Assembly: GCF_014697355.1 (NCBI RefSeq)
Contig: NZ_JACJRQ010000006.1
Location: forward strand, 124,001 to 188,000
DNA from: Nostoc calcicola FACHB-3891
GTDB lineage: Bacteria; Cyanobacteriota; Cyanobacteriia; Cyanobacteriales; Nostocaceae
DNA: 64,000 bases
Direction of reading: 5' to 3'
Position 1 is the stretch's first letter. Each line of letters opens with the position of its first letter. The notes under the pieces were generated by a model. It did not search any database. It was not told the DNA's origin and worked only from the letters and a program-made list of their open reading frames with translations. Positions 1-8,994 of this stretch are shown piece by piece. A program made the translations under genes and the position numbers.

Positions 1-451
1 AACTACTTGCCGTACTCGCCACAAATGAACCACCGATGTTTAAAGAAGCATTTGCTCCAAAAACAATGCCGTTGGGATTAATCAAAAATAGGTTGGCAGC
101 ACCATTAGCTTTGAGAATGCCATCTATATTAGAAATAGAATTGCCCGTGACTCGACTGATAATATTCTGAATATCTATTGAATTGTTAAAATAAGCTGTC
201 CTTCCCACAGACACAGAAAACTTGTCAAAGCTGTGGAACAAGTTTTTACCACGAATTGCCCCTCCATCAATCTGGTCTATGGGGTGACCATCAATTAACT
301 TTGGTGTAACGATCGAACTTTCAACTCCAAGGGTGTCATCCTTTTGAATTTGGGCTAAAGCAAAATCCTCATAGTAAGTGAGTACTCCAACAATTGCGAG
401 AGTACTCACTGTTCCTAAATCCCAGTACCAACTGCTTCGATTTTGAGACAT
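1..451 (-). CDS. Two-partner-secretion exoprotein, filamentous hemagglutinin N-terminal domain (partial)
   Basis: The gene runs off the left edge; only the first 150 residues are visible, read from an ATG whose complement is at 449-451. After a hydrophobic signal-like stretch (residues about 13-34) comes a TPS secretion domain. Residues 120-132 read NLFLINPNGIVFG, the hallmark of haemagglutination-activity/TPS domains, preceded by a GxxI..G-rich beta-helix start (GGAIRGKNLFHSF). In this family the domain is recognised by an outer-membrane TpsB/Omp85 porin and leads export of a long beta-helical adhesin or exoprotein. The partner porin is not in the window. The small gene at 523-840 lies 71 bp upstream on the same strand and could be cotranscribed. 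The function of the passenger region cannot be known because it is cut off. Confidence 0.88.
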   Translation of the reverse strand, partial: MSQNRSSWYWDLGTVSTLAIVGVLTYYEDFALAQIQKDDTLGVESSIVTPKLIDGHPIDQIDGGAIRGKNLFHSFDKFSVSVGRTAYFNNSIDIQNIISRVTGNSISNIDGILKANGAANLFLINPNGIVFGANASLNIGGSFVASTASS

Positions 452-522
452 TACAAACTTGCGCTCAAAAAATCAGAGTTACTAACTAGGATAAACTTTT
501 TACAGTACAAATACTAAATTAT

Positions 523-840
523 TTAGCAGTTACAACCTAAAGGATTGTTATTTGTAGGACAAGGAATACACCAGGCTTTTTTAACTAACACAATTTCCGG
601 TATTGGAGTTGTTGGCAACAATGCATTGGGTTGCTGTTCATCAACTGCATCATCAGATTTGAGTTGATTTGGGTCAAGATTAAACTGCCAATAAACTCTC
701 AAAACTCTATCTTGTAATATGCCGTATTTTTCAAGTAGTGAATTGAAGTCAGCGTTTTCTAGGGTTTCGTTAAATTTCTCCTGAATCTCGTTTTGTAATT
801 GCTCTAATGTTTGAGGGTCTATGACTGGTTGAGAACTCAT
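523..840 (-). CDS. Small hypothetical protein with a Cys-rich C-terminal tail
   Basis: A 105-residue protein I do not recognise as a named family. The first 60 residues are acidic and helix-prone (repeated LEQLQNEI, EKFNETLE, LLEKYGILQ), followed by a Pro-rich linker. The last 17 residues, AWCIPCPTNNNPLGCNC, hold four cysteines in a CxxC...CxC pattern. The layout (soluble leader, short Cys-rich tail) resembles a RiPP precursor, but no maturation enzyme or peptidase-transporter is visible in the window. A metal-binding tail is an alternative. It is transcribed toward the TPS exoprotein gene 71 bp downstream. The start is the first ATG of the frame and no competing start is evident. It is probably a real gene, because the composition is protein-like and it is not repeat-derived. 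Confidence 0.6.
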   Translation of the reverse strand: MSSQPVIDPQTLEQLQNEIQEKFNETLENADFNSLLEKYGILQDRVLRVYWQFNLDPNQLKSDDAVDEQQPNALLPTTPIPEIVLVKKAWCIPCPTNNNPLGCNC

Positions 841-954
841 GATTGTTTGGGTTCCTTACGGAATGTGGATAATTATTACTTCAAGTTGACCTGTAAGAAT
901 TACGGAGTCTGTAATAAAAGTTGACATTTTTCTTCCGGATTTCCCTGAAGCTAT

Positions 955-1143
955 GCAGGTCGATGCAATACGATTGCAGGTCGATGCAATGTGATTGCAG
1001 GTCGATGCAATGCGATTGCAGGTCGATGCAATGCGATTGCAGGTCGATGCAATACGATTGCAGGTCAATGCAATACGATTGCAGGTCAATGCAATGTGAT
1101 TGCAAGTCGATGCAATACGATTGCAGGTCAATGCAATGCGTTA
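955..1143. repeat. 21-bp tandem repeat, about nine copies
   Basis: Nine head-to-tail copies of a 21-bp unit that begins gcaggtcgatgcaat and ends with (a/g)(c/t)gatt. Copies differ at only a few positions (cga/caa, ac/gt/gc), and the last copy is degenerate. The unit length is a multiple of three, so the array stays open in several frames on both strands. The resulting peptides (CRSMQYD-type or RIASTCN-type heptads) look artefactual. It lies upstream of the small Cys-tailed gene and away from other genes. Confidence 0.9.
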
Positions 1144-1217
1144 AGGGACTTCGAGAAAATAAATTACGTCTGATGTGAATTATCCAAATCAACGAAATAT
1201 CAACGATTGTGCGCCCT

Positions 1218-1246
1218 GTAGAGACGTTGCACTGCAACGTCTTTAC
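1218..1246. repeat. Palindromic gtagagacg...cgtctttac element
   Basis: A 29-base near-perfect inverted repeat (gtagagacgttgca paired with tgcaacgtctttac). It belongs to a family of roughly 28-base palindromes seen elsewhere in this window (30613, 31616, 32623, 59637, and inside smc at 25622 and 27150). The arms share the outer bases gtag.../...ctac but have different cores. Confidence 0.75.
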
Positions 1247-1412
1247 AACGATAAATCAAGGGTTTTAGCGTTTAATCCACATAATGCGTAAATTATCCCA
1301 AATTATTTCTACATTTTTCGGGTAGCACAGCTGTGGTCCCCTACTATGGAATATTTTGCCCTTTGCGGGGTGTAGCGGTGGGAGGATGTCAATCGCTGTC
1401 AGCCTTTGCCGT

Positions 1413-2240
1413 TCAATTCTTAATCCCCGTGGTGGCAATACCCCGAATAAACTGACGCTGACCAATCAAAAATAATACCATGACTGGGACTGTCGCTATT
1501 GTTACTGCCGCCATCATCAAAGGCCAATTATTCGTAAATTGCTCCTGAAATTCAGCTAACGCCAGCTGTACCGTTCTTAATTCTGGTCGTGTGGTAAACA
1601 CTAAAGGTTTAAACAAATCATTCCATTCGCCGATGAAGGTGAACAAAAACAGTGTTAGTAACGCCGGACGGGCTAAAGGTAACATCACTCGCCACAAAAT
1701 TTGGAGTCGGTTCGCCCCGTCTATGGCTGCGGCTTCTTCTAATTCCAGGGGAATTGTCTGGAAATATTGACGTAACAAGAAAATACCGAAGCCGTTAACC
1801 GCAGTGGGTAAGATTAGCGCCCCGTATGTATTTATCAGGTGTCCCCATTTCAACACCAAAAAAATCGGAATTACCAACAATTGAAAGGGAATCACCAAAG
1901 TTGCCAAGACGATTAACAGCAGTGCTTGGCGTCCCCGAAACTTTAGGCGTGCCAGGGCGTAACCAGCCAAAGCGGAAGTCAGAATCTGAAACGCCGTCAC
2001 AGCGATCGCTACCAAGGTAGAATTAGCAAACGCCAGCAAAAATTTACCTTGCTGCCATGCAGCCTGGTAATTAGCTAAAGACCAGTTATTTTTGGACAAA
2101 TCTTCTGGGCTTGCCATTGTCGGTGCAAAGGAGGTGAGAAAGACCACAAACAGCGGTAGCAGAACGATAAATGCTCCTAGCAGTAACACTACTAGGCTGA
2201 CAAAATCGCCAGATTTGAAATTCCAGTTTGGTTTAGACAT
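1413..2240 (-). CDS. Carbohydrate ABC transporter permease (MalG/AraQ type)
   Basis: A 275-residue inner-membrane permease of a CUT1-type sugar importer. Six hydrophobic segments are visible, and the cytoplasmic EAA loop is clear at about residues 170-190 (EEAAAIDGANRLQILWRVM...LPLARP), which is the docking site for the ATPase subunit. Length and the N-terminal helix followed by a short periplasmic region (SFAPTMASPEDLS) fit the MalG subfamily. The partner MalF-like permease, binding protein and ATPase are not in this window and no operon partner is adjacent, so the substrate cannot be named. The start ATG (complement 2238-2240) is followed directly by the first hydrophobic helix. Confidence 0.9.
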   Translation of the reverse strand: MSKPNWNFKSGDFVSLVVLLLGAFIVLLPLFVVFLTSFAPTMASPEDLSKNNWSLANYQAAWQQGKFLLAFANSTLVAIAVTAFQILTSALAGYALARLKFRGRQALLLIVLATLVIPFQLLVIPIFLVLKWGHLINTYGALILPTAVNGFGIFLLRQYFQTIPLELEEAAAIDGANRLQILWRVMLPLARPALLTLFLFTFIGEWNDLFKPLVFTTRPELRTVQLALAEFQEQFTNNWPLMMAAVTIATVPVMVLFLIGQRQFIRGIATTGIKN

Positions 2241-2419
2241 CAGTGCAAAGGCAAAGCATTTGTTTCTTTAGTACTAGAGCATCGACCCCAGCAACAGTTA
2301 ATCTATAAACATAGTTACTTGTTAAGTTAAATTAAACCACAATGATTATTACCCTCTGTTCATAGGGTAAATTGAATCCTGGTGTCAAATAATTCTTTCT
2401 TTAGAGGAGAAAACATACC

Positions 2420-3118
2420 ATGCAGCAGCTTGCAGACCAATTTCAAGAAATTGATTTCAAAAGTGAAAAATACAAAGACGCCTATAGCCGGATTAATGCG
2501 ATCGTGATTGAAGGGGAACAAGAAGCCCATGAAAATTACATCCAACTAGCCGAACTGCTGCCAGAATCCCAAACAGAATTGATTCGTCTATCGAAAATGG
2601 AAAGTCGCCACAAGAAAGGATTTGAAGCTTGTGGACGCAATTTGCAAGTCACTCCAGATTTGCAATTCGCCAAAGAATTTTTCTCTGGACTACACCAAAA
2701 CTTCCAAACAGCCGCCGCCCAAGGCAAAGTCGTCACTTGTTTGTTGATTCAGTCTTTGATTATCGAATGTTTTGCGATCGCAGCATACAACATTTACATT
2801 CCCGTTGCTGATGATTTTGCTCGTAAAATCACTGAGGGAGTAGTCAAAGATGAATATAGTCATCTCAACTTTGGAGAAGTTTGGCTCAAAGAACACTTTG
2901 CCGAATCCAAAGCTGAATTAGAACAAGCAAATCGCCAAAACCTGCCTCTTGTTTGGAAAATGCTCAACGAAGTAGCAGATGATGCAAAAACTTTAGCAAT
3001 GGAAAAAGAGGCTTTAATAGAAGATTTTATGATTCAGTACGGTGAAGCATTAAGTAACATCGGTTTCAAAACTTTCGAGATCATGCGCTTGTCAGCCCAC
3101 GGACTCACAGCCGCTTAA
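2420..3118 (+). CDS. ado: Aldehyde-deformylating oxygenase (alkane synthase)
   Basis: A 232-residue ferritin-like di-iron enzyme that converts fatty aldehydes (C16/C18) to alkanes plus formate in the cyanobacterial alkane pathway. All six expected metal ligands are present, shifted one residue from the Synechococcus numbering: E33, E61, H64 (MESRHKKGF), E116 (LIIECFAI), E145 and H148 ([10 protein letters not shown]). Length is normal for the family. A purine-rich Shine-Dalgarno (gaggaga) precedes the ATG. The next gene is aar, which makes the aldehyde substrate, in the standard ado-aar order. The two are separated by 346 bp of repeat-rich DNA, so aar may have its own promoter. Confidence 0.97.
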   Translation: MQQLADQFQEIDFKSEKYKDAYSRINAIVIEGEQEAHENYIQLAELLPESQTELIRLSKMESRHKKGFEACGRNLQVTPDLQFAKEFFSGLHQNFQTAAAQGKVVTCLLIQSLIIECFAIAAYNIYIPVADDFARKITEGVVKDEYSHLNFGEVWLKEHFAESKAELEQANRQNLPLVWKMLNEVADDAKTLAMEKEALIEDFMIQYGEALSNIGFKTFEIMRLSAHGLTAA

Positions 3119-3122
3119 AAAA

Positions 3123-3408
3123 TTGAGGGGTTAGGAGTTAGGAGTTAGGAGTTGGGAGTTAGGAGTTAGGAGTTGGGAGTTAAGCGTTAGAAAGCTTGAA
3201 CTGATAAAATTACCAATCTTGAACTTGAAACTGCTAACTCACACATGATGTGAATTAAAAAATCACATTGTCCCATAAGGGTTTCCAAGCTGGAACAAAA
3301 CCGTCATTTTTGAATCATCAACAAAATTGAAAGCTTTTCAACTCTTAATTCACATTCAACTCAACTCTTAACTCCTCACTCCTAACTCCTAACTCCCAAC
3401 TCCTAACT
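3123..3408. repeat. Opposed GTTAGGA-type heptamer repeats between ado and aar
   Basis: Tandem heptamers (gttagga / gttggga) occupy about 3128-3186. Their reverse complements (ctcctaa / ctcccaa) occupy about 3363-3408. The two blocks can pair as a long imperfect hairpin enclosing about 175 bp. They resemble the short tandemly repeated repetitive (STRR) sequences of heterocystous cyanobacteria. No gene is visible between them. Confidence 0.8.
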
Positions 3409-3464
3409 TTCAACTTCCAACTCATTTCACGCGCTCAAGACAGCACAAGGCTAATAATCATTAC

Positions 3465-4484
3465 ATGTTTGGTCTAATTGGACATCTGACTAGTTTAGAA
3501 CACGCTCAAGCAGTAGCTCAAGAATTGGGATACCCAGAATATGCCGATCAAGGGCTAGACTTTTGGTGCAGTGCCCCGCCACAAATTGTTGATAATATTA
3601 CTGTTACCAGTGTCACTGGACAGAAAATTGAAGGACGCTACGTAGAATCTTGCTTTTTGCCAGAGATGCTAGCTACCCGTCGCATCAAAGCAGCAACGCG
3701 CAAAGTGCTTAACGCTATGGCACACGCACAAAAGCATGGCATTAATATTACGGCTTTAGGCGGATTTTCTTCGATAATTTTTGAAAATTTTAAGTTGGAA
3801 CAGTTTAGCCAAGTCCGCAACATCAAACTAGAGTTTGAACGCTTCACTACAGGAAATACCCATACTGCCTATATTATTAGTCGGCAGGTAGAAGAAGCAT
3901 CAAAACAACTGGGAATTGAACTCTCAAAAGCAACAGTTGCTATATGTGGCGCAACAGGCGATATTGGCAGTGCAGTTACACGCTGGCTAGATGCGAAAAC
4001 AGATGTCCAAGAACTTCTGCTAATAGCCCGCGACCAAGAACGTCTCAAAGAGTTACAAGGCGAACTGGGGCGAGGAAAAGTCATGAGTTTGACTGAAGCG
4101 CTACCCCAAGCTGATATTGTAGTTTGGGTTGCCAGTATGCCCAAAGGCGTAGAAATTGAACCTACCGTTTTGAAACAACCATGTTTGTTGATTGATGGTG
4201 GTTATCCTAAAAATTTAGCAACAAAAATTCAATATCCGGGTGTACACGTGTTAAATGGTGGAATTGTAGAGCATTCCCTGGATATTGACTGGAAAATTAT
4301 GAAAATCGTCAATATGGACGTACCAGCACGCCAGTTGTTTGCTTGTTTTGCCGAATCCATGTTGCTGGAATTTGAGAAGTTGTACACAAACTTTTCATGG
4401 GGACGCAATCAGATTACTGTAGACAAAATGGAGCAGATTGGTCGGGTGTCAGTGAAACATGGATTTAGACCGCTGTTGGTTTAA
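3465..4484 (+). CDS. aar: Long-chain acyl-[acyl-carrier-protein] reductase
   Basis: A 339-residue NADPH-dependent reductase that turns fatty acyl-ACP (or acyl-CoA) into fatty aldehyde, the first step of cyanobacterial alkane synthesis. The N-terminal acyl-binding half is followed by a Rossmann domain with [11 protein letters not shown] at residues 161-171. The catalytic cysteine that forms the acyl-enzyme is at C294 (QLFACFAES), the position known for this family. Length matches homologues. It lies downstream of ado and upstream of accA, linking alkane output to the fatty-acid precursor supply. The ATG at 3465 gives the canonical N-terminus [10 protein letters not shown]. Confidence 0.97.
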   Translation: MFGLIGHLTSLEHAQAVAQELGYPEYADQGLDFWCSAPPQIVDNITVTSVTGQKIEGRYVESCFLPEMLATRRIKAATRKVLNAMAHAQKHGINITALGGFSSIIFENFKLEQFSQVRNIKLEFERFTTGNTHTAYIISRQVEEASKQLGIELSKATVAICGATGDIGSAVTRWLDAKTDVQELLLIARDQERLKELQGELGRGKVMSLTEALPQADIVVWVASMPKGVEIEPTVLKQPCLLIDGGYPKNLATKIQYPGVHVLNGGIVEHSLDIDWKIMKIVNMDVPARQLFACFAESMLLEFEKLYTNFSWGRNQITVDKMEQIGRVSVKHGFRPLLV

Positions 4485-4776
4485 AAGTTAGGAGTTAGGA
4501 GATAAGAGTTAGGAGTTGAGAGTTAGGAGTTGAGAGTTAGGAGTTCGGAGTTGAGAGTTAGGAGTTCGGAGTTGAGATTTAAAAGTTAATAACTTTTATC
4601 AATCCAGGCTTTCTACTGCCAAACTCCTAACTGTTCTACAGACAAGGGTTAATCGCGTCTCAACTCCTAACTCCTCACTCCTAACTCCTCACTCCTCACT
4701 CCTCACTCCTCACTCATCACTCCTAACTCCTAATAACTCCTAACTCTAAAAAAATTCGTAACTCATAACTCCTACG
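4485..4776. repeat. Opposed heptamer repeats between aar and accA
   Basis: GTTAGGA/GTTGAGA heptamers fill about 4487-4580. The complementary CTCCTAA/CTCCTCA series fills about 4660-4750 and ends just before the accA start. Little non-repeat sequence remains for a promoter. A long stem between the two blocks is possible. No gene is visible. Confidence 0.8.
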
Positions 4777-5757
4777 ATGGCAACTACTGAACGTAAACCG
4801 CTGCTGTTGGATTTTGAAAAGCCTCTAGCAGAACTTGCAACCCGAATCGATCAAATTCGGCAACTTGCGGAAGAAAATGGCGTTGATGTTTCTGGTCAAA
4901 TTCGTCAACTAGAAACACGCGCCATGCAGTTGCGTGAGGAAATTTTTAGTAGTTTATCCCCATCCCAGCGATTGCAAGTCGCTCGTCATCCGCGCCGCCC
5001 TAGTACTCTCGATTACATTCAAGCAATTAGTGATGAATGGATGGAGTTGCATGGCGATCGCTGTGGTGGTGACGATCCTGCTTTAGTTGGTGGTGTCGGG
5101 CGTCTGAGTGGACAACCTGTGGTTATGTTGGGTCATCAAAAAGGCCGCGATACCAAGGACAATATTGCCCGCAACTTTGGTATGCCTTACCCTGGTGGCT
5201 ACCGTAAAGCATTGCGGTTGATGGAACACGCCAACAAGTTTGGAATGCCAATTTTAACTTTTATCGACACACCAGGGGCTTGGTCTGGGGTGGAAGCCGA
5301 ACACCAAGGTCAAGGAGAAGCGATCGCCTACAACTTACGGGAAATGTTCTGCCTAGATGTACCAATTATCTGCACAGTTATCGGTGAAGGTGGTTCTGGT
5401 GGCGCACTCGGTATTGGTGTTGGCGATCGTTTACTGATGTTTGAACACTCAGTTTATACCGTCGCTACCCCCGAAGCCTGTGCCGCTATTTTGTGGAAAG
5501 ATGCTGGCAAAGCACCCCAAGCCGCCGTCGCCTTGAAAATTATTTCCCACGACCTGAAAAATTTAGGAATTATCGACCATATCTTGCCTGAACCCATCGG
5601 TGGCGCTCATTCTGACCCCTTGAAAGCTGCTACCACCCTCAAGCAAGTGCTGTTGGAAAATTTGGAAGAACTCAACCGCTTAACCGCTCCCGAACGCCGC
5701 CAACTGCGCTACGAAAAATTCCGCAAAATTGGTGTTTTTACAGAAGCTGCTCATTAA
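4777..5757 (+). CDS. accA: Acetyl-CoA carboxylase carboxyltransferase subunit alpha
   Basis: A 326-residue alpha subunit of the heteromeric acetyl-CoA carboxylase carboxyltransferase, which with AccD transfers CO2 from biotin-BCCP to acetyl-CoA to give malonyl-CoA. A coiled N-terminal helix region ([21 protein letters not shown]) is followed by the crotonase-fold carboxyltransferase core. The Gly-rich [16 protein letters not shown] segment (about 204-219) forms the oxyanion hole and acyl-CoA site. Length is typical. It sits directly after the alkane genes, an arrangement known in many Nostocales, which suggests coordination of malonyl-CoA supply with alkane formation. Confidence 0.97.
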   Translation: MATTERKPLLLDFEKPLAELATRIDQIRQLAEENGVDVSGQIRQLETRAMQLREEIFSSLSPSQRLQVARHPRRPSTLDYIQAISDEWMELHGDRCGGDDPALVGGVGRLSGQPVVMLGHQKGRDTKDNIARNFGMPYPGGYRKALRLMEHANKFGMPILTFIDTPGAWSGVEAEHQGQGEAIAYNLREMFCLDVPIICTVIGEGGSGGALGIGVGDRLLMFEHSVYTVATPEACAAILWKDAGKAPQAAVALKIISHDLKNLGIIDHILPEPIGGAHSDPLKAATTLKQVLLENLEELNRLTAPERRQLRYEKFRKIGVFTEAAH

Positions 5758-5801
5758 AAGCAGCGTAAAATGATTAATTAGCCTAGTAGCAATGCTATAA
5801 T

Positions 5802-5848
5802 TGCCTATGGTGCTTAAAGATTTTTAACAATCTTATTAGCCATAGGCA
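5802..5848 (+). terminator. Hairpin downstream of accA
   Basis: Inverted repeat tgcctatgg (5802-5810) and ccataggca (5840-5848), with a smaller internal stem (agatt/aatct). It starts 44 bp after the accA stop. There is no strong T-tract, so it may be a processing or weak termination structure rather than a classical terminator. Confidence 0.45.
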
Positions 5849-5907
5849 TTTGCATGTTTGGCAAATCTACTTAATTTGATTGAGTGGCTTTTGCATTATT
5901 AGAGAAG

Positions 5908-6092
5908 AATTCAGAAGTCAGAATTCAGGAGTCAGAATCAATCAGTGGGGGATCTAGAACCACTAATTTTTAGTGCCACACCAAATTCAAAATTTGGTGT
6001 GGCACTAAAAAGAGTCTATTAATTCGCCAGTTGTATAAAATTCATTCTGAATTCTGAATTCTGACTCCTGAATTCTGACTCCTGAATTCTGT
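5908..6092. repeat. Nested inverted repeats with a perfect 20-bp stem
   Basis: The core (5968-6010) is a perfect 20-bp stem with a 3-base loop (left arm ttttagtgccacaccaaatt). It is flanked by opposed copies of aattctga/tcagaatt-rich repeats at 5908-5937 and 6045-6092. The whole 185-bp block can fold as one cruciform or hairpin. An 83-codon minus-strand frame over it is repeat-derived and is not called as a gene. Confidence 0.7.
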
Positions 6093-6315
6093 TTCGTTAA
6101 GTAATTTACTTTGAATGTACGGGGTGATTTCTCCGGCGATGATTTGTAGTCTTTAACTGAGAAAACCCGCAATATACCAACTATTGCACTGCATAATAGC
6201 AGTTGCTCAATGAAAATCATCAGATTTTTAGATTCCTTTAATCTATGGATACTCAAAGATGAGAATAATTGGGTGGTAATAGGGTTTGGGAGTTGCCAAA
6301 AAATTGGGAGAGACC

Positions 6316-7041
6316 ATGAGTGCCGAGCAAAAACGACGCGCCCTGATTACTGGGGCAAGTAGTGGAATTGGGAAAGCAACGGCTTTAGCCTTTGCAAAGG
6401 CGGGAATAGATGTCGCCTTAGTTAGCCGTTCTTTGAATAAGTTGGAGGCGGTAAGGGAAGCCCTAGAACATACTGGGGTGGAAGCGAAAGCTTACGCTTT
6501 AGATTTAGAGCAAATTTCCCAAGTAAAAGAAAAGATCCAAGCGATCGCCCTTGACTTTGGCGATCTAGATATTTTGGTCAACAGTGCTGGTATAGCATAT
6601 ACAGGTAGCTTGAGTGAAACTCCCCTCTCAGGTTGGCAGCAAGTAATAGACCTGAATCTCACCAGCGTATTTCAGTGTATTACGGCAATATTGCCATTAA
6701 TGCGCGATCGGGGCAGAGGCACAATTATCAACATCGCTTCCATTGCTGCCAAGCAACCATTTCCCTCCTGGGGAGCATACAGCGTCAGCAAAGCCGGTTT
6801 GATTGCCCTCTCTCAAACCTTGGCACAGGAGGAACGCGCCCACGGCATCCGTGTCACAACCATCTCTCCTGGCGCAGTCAATACCGAAATTTGGGACACA
6901 GAAACAGTCAATGCCAATTTAGACCGTTCCAAAATGTTAACCCCAGAAACTATAGCCCAGTCAATTCTCCATACAGTTCTATTACCACAACAGGCAGTTA
7001 TTGATGAATTGACCATAATGCCCAGTGCAGGCGTACTCTAA
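6316..7041 (+). CDS. SDR-family NAD(P)-dependent oxidoreductase
   Basis: A 241-residue classical short-chain dehydrogenase. TGASSGIG (residues 12-19) binds the cofactor, and the catalytic triad S142 (NIASIAAK), Y155 and K159 (YSVSK) is intact. Substrate is unknown: the family includes FabG-like ketoreductases and sepiapterin-type reductases, and the neighbour folE (pterin synthesis) and the alkane/accA genes give conflicting hints. The frame opens earlier at a TTG (6286), but ATG 6316 is preferred because it has an upstream ttgggagaga Shine-Dalgarno and places the glycine motif at the normal distance. It lies between accA and folE on the same strand, as in related genomes. Confidence 0.92.
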   Translation: MSAEQKRRALITGASSGIGKATALAFAKAGIDVALVSRSLNKLEAVREALEHTGVEAKAYALDLEQISQVKEKIQAIALDFGDLDILVNSAGIAYTGSLSETPLSGWQQVIDLNLTSVFQCITAILPLMRDRGRGTIINIASIAAKQPFPSWGAYSVSKAGLIALSQTLAQEERAHGIRVTTISPGAVNTEIWDTETVNANLDRSKMLTPETIAQSILHTVLLPQQAVIDELTIMPSAGVL

Positions 7042-7046
7042 TTGCG

Positions 7047-7125
7047 AAGTTAGGAGTTAGGAGTTAGGAGTTAAGAATTAGAATTTTTAACTCCTAACTC
7101 ATAACTCCTAACTCATAACTAAATT
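7047..7125. repeat. Short opposed heptamer repeats between SDR gene and folE
   Basis: Three gttagga-type heptamers (about 7048-7076) face their complements ctcctaa/ctcataa (about 7088-7120). They can form an imperfect hairpin between the SDR stop and the folE start. Confidence 0.7.
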
Positions 7126-7148
7126 CAAACCATAACCAAGACTGAATC

Positions 7149-7856
7149 ATGACTATCGCTAGTTCCAACGGTTCCAATTACTCTCAATCGCCTTTAATTC
7201 CCGACTTAGCAGAAGCCATAACTCCAAGACCCGATCGCAACACCCACAATGGGCGACAACCGGATGTGTTCCCGCCAACAGAGGAACAAATGGAGCAAAT
7301 GAAGGACGCCGTGCGGACAATAATATTGGGCGTTGGAGAAGACCCGGAACGCGAAGGACTCCTCAAAACACCCAAACGAGTAGCCGAGGCAATGCGGTTT
7401 TTGACAAGTGGCTATAACCAATCCCTCGAAGAACTCGTTAACGATGCCATCTTTGACGAAGGGCATAACGAGATGGTACTGGTCCGAGACATTAATTTCT
7501 TTAGCTTGTGCGAACATCACATGTTGCCATTTATGGGTAGAGCGCACGTTGCTTATATTCCCAATCAAAAAGTTGTGGGACTAAGTAAGCTAGCCCGGAT
7601 TGTCGAGATGTATTCCCGCCGCTTGCAAGTACAGGAGAGACTAACCCGCCAAATTGCCGAAGCAATTCAGACCATTCTCGAACCTCAAGGCGTCGCCGTT
7701 GTTATGGAAGCTAGCCATATGTGCATGGTGATGCGAGGAGTCCAGAAACCAGGTTCTTGGACTGTTACTAGCGCTATGGTCGGTGTCTTTCAAGAAGAAC
7801 ACAAAACCCGCGAAGAACTCTTTAACTTGATTCGCCATCAAGCAACGTTTATGTAG
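7149..7856 (+). CDS. folE: GTP cyclohydrolase I
   Basis: A 235-residue GTP cyclohydrolase I, which opens GTP to 7,8-dihydroneopterin triphosphate for tetrahydrofolate and cyanobacterial pterin synthesis. The zinc ligands C121 and H124 ([10 protein letters not shown]) and C192 (HMCMVMRGV) are present, as is the [15 protein letters not shown] segment. The first 45 residues are a poorly conserved extension rich in Ser, Asn and Pro. The enzyme forms a homodecamer in the cytoplasm. It is the last gene of the plus-strand run that begins at ado and converges on trpF. Confidence 0.97.
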   Translation: MTIASSNGSNYSQSPLIPDLAEAITPRPDRNTHNGRQPDVFPPTEEQMEQMKDAVRTIILGVGEDPEREGLLKTPKRVAEAMRFLTSGYNQSLEELVNDAIFDEGHNEMVLVRDINFFSLCEHHMLPFMGRAHVAYIPNQKVVGLSKLARIVEMYSRRLQVQERLTRQIAEAIQTILEPQGVAVVMEASHMCMVMRGVQKPGSWTVTSAMVGVFQEEHKTREELFNLIRHQATFM

Positions 7857-7867
7857 GGAATGGGCAT

Positions 7868-7940
7868 CACAAGAAGCAGGGGGCAGGGAGCAGGGAGCAG
7901 AGGGGAAAGAGGAATTTTTCATTTTCCCCCTGCCCCTCTG
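7868..7940. repeat. G-rich/C-rich inverted repeat between folE and trpF
   Basis: gcagggggcagggagcaggg (from about 7876) pairs imperfectly with tttccccctgcccctctgcc (to about 7942), enclosing a short AT-rich loop. It lies between convergent genes and could terminate both, but the same cassette recurs elsewhere in the window as a repeat. Confidence 0.65.
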
Positions 7941-7943
7941 CCT

Positions 7944-8573
7944 TTAAAGCCTCCCCAGTCGCTCAAACAAGAGTGCTACCTTCTCTAAATCCTTATCTCC
8001 AGGTGCGCGTTCCACACCACTAGATAAATCAATGCCGCTAGGATTTAACTGACTCAAAGCTTGGACAATATTATCTGGTGTTAGTCCCCCAGCTAAAAAC
8101 CAAGGGCAATTGGGACTAAATTGCTGTAGCATCGTCCAATCCAAGGTTTTGCCTGTACCACCCAGTTGTTGCGGATGGTAAGCATCGAGTATTAAAGTAT
8201 CTACGTGTTTTACGTAGCCATATGTAATCTCAAGATGCTCAAGACTCCGAATTCTAAATGCTTTAAGAATTTCTATATTGGGCAAAGCTTGACGTAATTG
8301 GTAGCAAAAATCTGGTGATTCGTCTCCGTGTAACTGAACGCCAGTTAAGCCAGAGTCAATAACTATCTGCTTGATTTCGGCAATGCTAGTGTTAGCAAAA
8401 ACACCAATTTTGTCAATGTTTTCTGGTAATTGGGCGATTGCTGCTTGAATTTGCAAAGTCGTAACGTAGCGAGGTGAGGTGGGCACACAAATAAATCCTA
8501 GTGCCGTTGCGCCAAGAGAGGCGATCGCCATAGACTGCTCTGGTTGAGTGATACCGCAAATCTTAACGCGCAT
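7944..8573 (-). CDS. trpF: Phosphoribosylanthranilate isomerase
   Basis: A 209-residue TIM-barrel enzyme for the Amadori rearrangement of phosphoribosylanthranilate in tryptophan synthesis. The start MRVKICGIT carries the catalytic cysteine (C6). The conserved [15 protein letters not shown] and [18 protein letters not shown] segments follow, and GGLTPDNI plus GIDLSSGVE make the phosphate-binding end. Length is normal. It is convergent with folE and divergent from psaK (121 bp between the start codons). A second enzyme that may act in the same pathway (TrpE/PabB-like) is at 13682-15289, not adjacent. Confidence 0.96.
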   Translation of the reverse strand: MRVKICGITQPEQSMAIASLGATALGFICVPTSPRYVTTLQIQAAIAQLPENIDKIGVFANTSIAEIKQIVIDSGLTGVQLHGDESPDFCYQLRQALPNIEILKAFRIRSLEHLEITYGYVKHVDTLILDAYHPQQLGGTGKTLDWTMLQQFSPNCPWFLAGGLTPDNIVQALSQLNPSGIDLSSGVERAPGDKDLEKVALLFERLGRL

Positions 8574-8694
8574 GAAAATTTCACAAATTTAAAATAATCA
8601 CCAGAAAAGTCTAAACTATCTCAAAAACTTTTGCGCCTGCTAACTTTATAATCTTGTAGGTCTACATTAACTTTTCCATTTAGGAGACAAAAGC

Positions 8695-8949
8695 TTGATT
8701 TCATCTACTTTACTCGCAGCAGCGGCATCTGTTCCTCCAACACCCGTGTGGACTCCCACAGTAGGAATAATCATCAGTCTTAGTAGCCTAGTAGTTCTTT
8801 TGCTAAGTACTAGGATTGAAAAACCCTTAGTTGGCCCCAAGCTACCTATATTACCTGTAAGCATTCCAACATTCGTTGGTGCGATGGCTTTTGGTCATGT
8901 TATTGGCATCGGCATTGTTTTAGGACTAACTAACATCGGTCGTCTGTAG
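8695..8949 (+). CDS. psaK: Photosystem I reaction centre subunit PsaK (X)
   Basis: An 84-residue thylakoid membrane protein with two transmembrane helices (about 23-42 and 58-80), joined by a loop containing STRIEKPLVGPKLP. This is the PsaK signature. PsaK sits at the periphery of PSI and helps antenna and phycobilisome coupling. The frame starts with TTG at 8695, preceded by a good Shine-Dalgarno (taggaga, 8681-8687). No in-frame ATG gives a plausible N-terminus, so TTG is preferred. It is a single gene divergent from trpF. Confidence 0.92.
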   Translation: MISSTLLAAAASVPPTPVWTPTVGIIISLSSLVVLLLSTRIEKPLVGPKLPILPVSIPTFVGAMAFGHVIGIGIVLGLTNIGRL

Positions 8950-8994
8950 GTTTGGAATTAGGCAAGCCTTGCTTCTAATGTTGCATTAGCAATT

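Noticed and set aside
856..1237. Four overlapping ORFs on both strands with Cys-rich heptad peptides
   Set aside because: They arise because the 21-bp tandem unit has no stop in several frames; no ribosome site or homologous domain supports any of them.
3123..4776. Heptamer arrays as CRISPR-like repeats
   Set aside because: Units are 7 bp with no spacers; they match STRR-type heptamers instead.
6005..6256. 83-codon minus-strand ORF
   Set aside because: Its C-terminal third is encoded by the aattctga repeats and hairpin; no recognisable domain.
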